DNA of 64,000 nt from the NCBI RefSeq assembly GCF_003284895.1, contig NZ_QMDV01000001.1, positions 709,080 through 773,079 of the forward strand. Direction: 5' to 3'. The notes under the pieces are model-generated. The model saw only the letters and a program-made list of their open reading frames with translations. It had not been told where the DNA came from and did no database searches. Position 1 is the first letter of the stretch; the number at the start of each line of letters is the position of its first letter. Origin of the DNA: Pontibacter arcticus. Its GTDB lineage: Bacteria; Bacteroidota; Bacteroidia; Cytophagales; Hymenobacteraceae. The position numbers and the translations under genes were made by a program. Of the stretch, positions 62,787 through 64,000 are shown piece by piece.

Positions 62787-63833
62787 TCAGATAATCAGCA
62801 TTACATCGCCGTAGCTAAAGAAACGGTAATTCTCTTTTACAGCTTCTTCGTACGCTTTCATCACCAGGTCATAACCACCAAAAGCGGCTGTCATCATCAG
62901 TAACGTAGATTCCGGCATATGGAAGTTAGTTACCAGTGCGTTTGCGATCTTGAAATCATACGGAGGGAAAATGAAACGATCTGTCCAGCCTTCGTTTGAT
63001 TTTAAGCGGCTGTTAGCCGATACCGATGATTCTAAAGCACGCATGGTAGTAGTACCGATGGCGCAAACACGTTTTTTGCTGTCCAGCGCTTTGTTTACTC
63101 TTTCGGCTGTTTCGCCGGGTACCGAGAAGTTCTCAGAATCCATTTTGTGCTTGGTCAGGTCTTCCACATCTACCGGACGGAACGTGCCCAGGCCAACGTG
63201 CAAGGTTAACGGCGCAATATCAACTCCTTTAATTTCGAGGCGCTTCAGTACTTCTTTTGTAAAGTGCAGGCCGGCAGTTGGTGCAGCAACAGCACCGATA
63301 TTTTTGGCATAAACCGTTTGGTAACGCTCTCTGTCTTCAGGCTCAGCTTCGCGCTTGATGTACTTTGGCAGTGGCGTTTCGCCCAGGTCGTTTATGGTTT
63401 TGTAGAATTCTTCGTCCGGGCCATCAAATAAAAACTTAATGGTACGGCCACGCGATGTGGTATTGTCGATTACTTCAGCTACTAAATCGCTTTCGCCAAA
63501 GTATAACTTGTTGCCAACACGTATTTTACGGGCCGGATCAACGAGCACATCCCACAGGTGAATATCTTTGTTGAGTTCGCGCAGCAGGAAAACTTCAATT
63601 TTAGCGCCGGTTTTCTCTTTATTGCCATACAAACGGGCCGGGAATACCTTGGTATCGTTCACCACCATTACATCGCCATCGTCGAAATACTCCAGGATGT
63701 CTTTAAAGATGCGGTGTTCAATCTTACCACTATCGCGGTGCAGCACCATCATACGGGCTTCGTCGCGGTTCTCGGCAGGGTGTGTGGCAAGCAGGTTTTC
63801 CGGAAGTTCGAATCTAAATTCGGATAATTTCAT
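62787..63833 (-). CDS. queA: S-adenosylmethionine:tRNA ribosyltransferase-isomerase
   Basis: Transfers and isomerises the ribosyl part of SAM onto 7-aminomethyl-7-deazaguanine in tRNA, giving epoxyqueuosine. The 348-residue protein has the QueA motifs [28 protein letters not shown] at the start, [38 protein letters not shown] and [18 protein letters not shown] in the middle, and [30 protein letters not shown] toward the end. Single gene, with a likely promoter at 63,951. Confidence 0.96.
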   Translation of the reverse strand: MKLSEFRFELPENLLATHPAENRDEARMMVLHRDSGKIEHRIFKDILEYFDDGDVMVVNDTKVFPARLYGNKEKTGAKIEVFLLRELNKDIHLWDVLVDPARKIRVGNKLYFGESDLVAEVIDNTTSRGRTIKFLFDGPDEEFYKTINDLGETPLPKYIKREAEPEDRERYQTVYAKNIGAVAAPTAGLHFTKEVLKRLEIKGVDIAPLTLHVGLGTFRPVDVEDLTKHKMDSENFSVPGETAERVNKALDSKKRVCAIGTTTMRALESSVSANSRLKSNEGWTDRFIFPPYDFKIANALVTNFHMPESTLLMMTAAFGGYDLVMKAYEEAVKENYRFFSYGDVMLII

Positions 63834-63950
63834 AAATTTAATATTACGGTATTAAACGCAGTAGCAAGGTGTTAATGACACTTTCAGGCTAAAAACTGAG
63901 CTGCAGGCACCTATTAACAAATTGCTGAGTAAAATCAAAAAATCAAAACG

Positions 63951-63958
63951 CAAATTTA
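63951..63958 (-). promoter_or_regulatory. Promoter -7 element for queA
   Basis: Minus-strand TAAATTTG matches TAnnTTTG. It lies 118 bases before the start codon, so a long leader would result. No -33 box could be fixed near the window edge. Confidence 0.4.
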
Positions 63959-64000
63959 CTTAGTTTGGCTGAATTATTATTACTTTTAACAAAATTAGTT

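Noticed and set aside
1..64000. TATACTTTG read everywhere as a promoter -7 box
   Set aside because: The consensus is TAnnTTTG with two bases between; TATACTTTG has three, or one if read from the second TA. Most copies are inside genes or just after stop codons, where a promoter is not expected.
1..64000. tRNA, rRNA, CRISPR, IS or prophage genes
   Set aside because: No TTCGANTC arm with matching acceptor stem, no spaced direct repeats of 25-40 bases, no transposase, integrase or phage structural protein was found by reading.

Overview
The window looks like an ordinary chromosomal stretch of a Bacteroidota bacterium, most likely Cytophagales/Hymenobacteraceae close to Pontibacter. The supporting signs are two proteins with C-terminal type IX secretion (T9SS) sorting domains, promoters of the TAnnTTTG type, a bacillithiol synthesis gene (bshC), the rpmB-rpmG-DUF4295-ftsY block, the DUF1599/BT_3928-type/folP/cdaA neighbourhood, an SDR-type threonine dehydrogenase, and many family-specific proteins (DUF4403, DUF5916, DUF5522, DUF349, DUF2795). 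The genus is inferred from general resemblance, not from a search. I see no rRNA, tRNA, CRISPR array, prophage or insertion sequence.

Layout. 1-4.0 kb: an Asp-box propeller protein cut by the window edge, a tiny lipoprotein, a fatty-acid hydroxylase and aroK. 4.1-8.8 kb: an orphan peptide permease, a BT_3928-like membrane protein and a DUF1599 protein, divergent from the overlapping folP-cdaA pair (folate synthesis and c-di-AMP). 9.1-12.6 kb: threonine breakdown (kbl and SDR-type tdh) on either side of a Pro/Arg repeat protein. 12.8-25.9 kb: envelope proteins and housekeeping enzymes (rlmN, thioesterase, mnmD, gpx, 5-formyl-THF cyclo-ligase, bshC, rimO). 26.1-31.2 kb: a giant secreted T9SS protein with two runs of seven propeller repeats. 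31.5-34.7 kb: ftsY and ribosomal genes. 35-42.5 kb: ornithine aminotransferase, an outer-membrane receptor-like protein, a LytS/LytTR two-component pair and hemB. 42.7-52.3 kb: a secreted subtilase, a DUF5916 protein, homogentisate dioxygenase and an S41 protease. 52.6-63.8 kb: ruvX-def, a zinc phospholipase C-like protein, a serine hydrolase, ettA, DUF349, DUF2795, an orphan ABC ATPase, ispD and queA.

The most unusual signal is not a gene. A short motif, TATACTT and its complement AAGTATA (core ATACTT/AAGTAT), is scattered through the whole window, in coding and non-coding DNA and on both strands. I counted nine sites in 14,091-16,170, against fewer than one expected for a 7-mer in that length. 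It is packed just after stop codons and is built into about half of the intrinsic terminators I found, often as an inverted pair flanking the stem. This is the pattern of DNA uptake sequences in Neisseria and Pasteurellaceae. I propose a DNA-uptake or genome-organisation signal; the function is inference.

Three further families of short palindromic intergenic repeats are present: GC-rich CCCCTCC elements, a GAGCTTGCAGCTC element in inverted pairs at two distant loci, and AT-rich AATTCGTAATT arrays at three loci.
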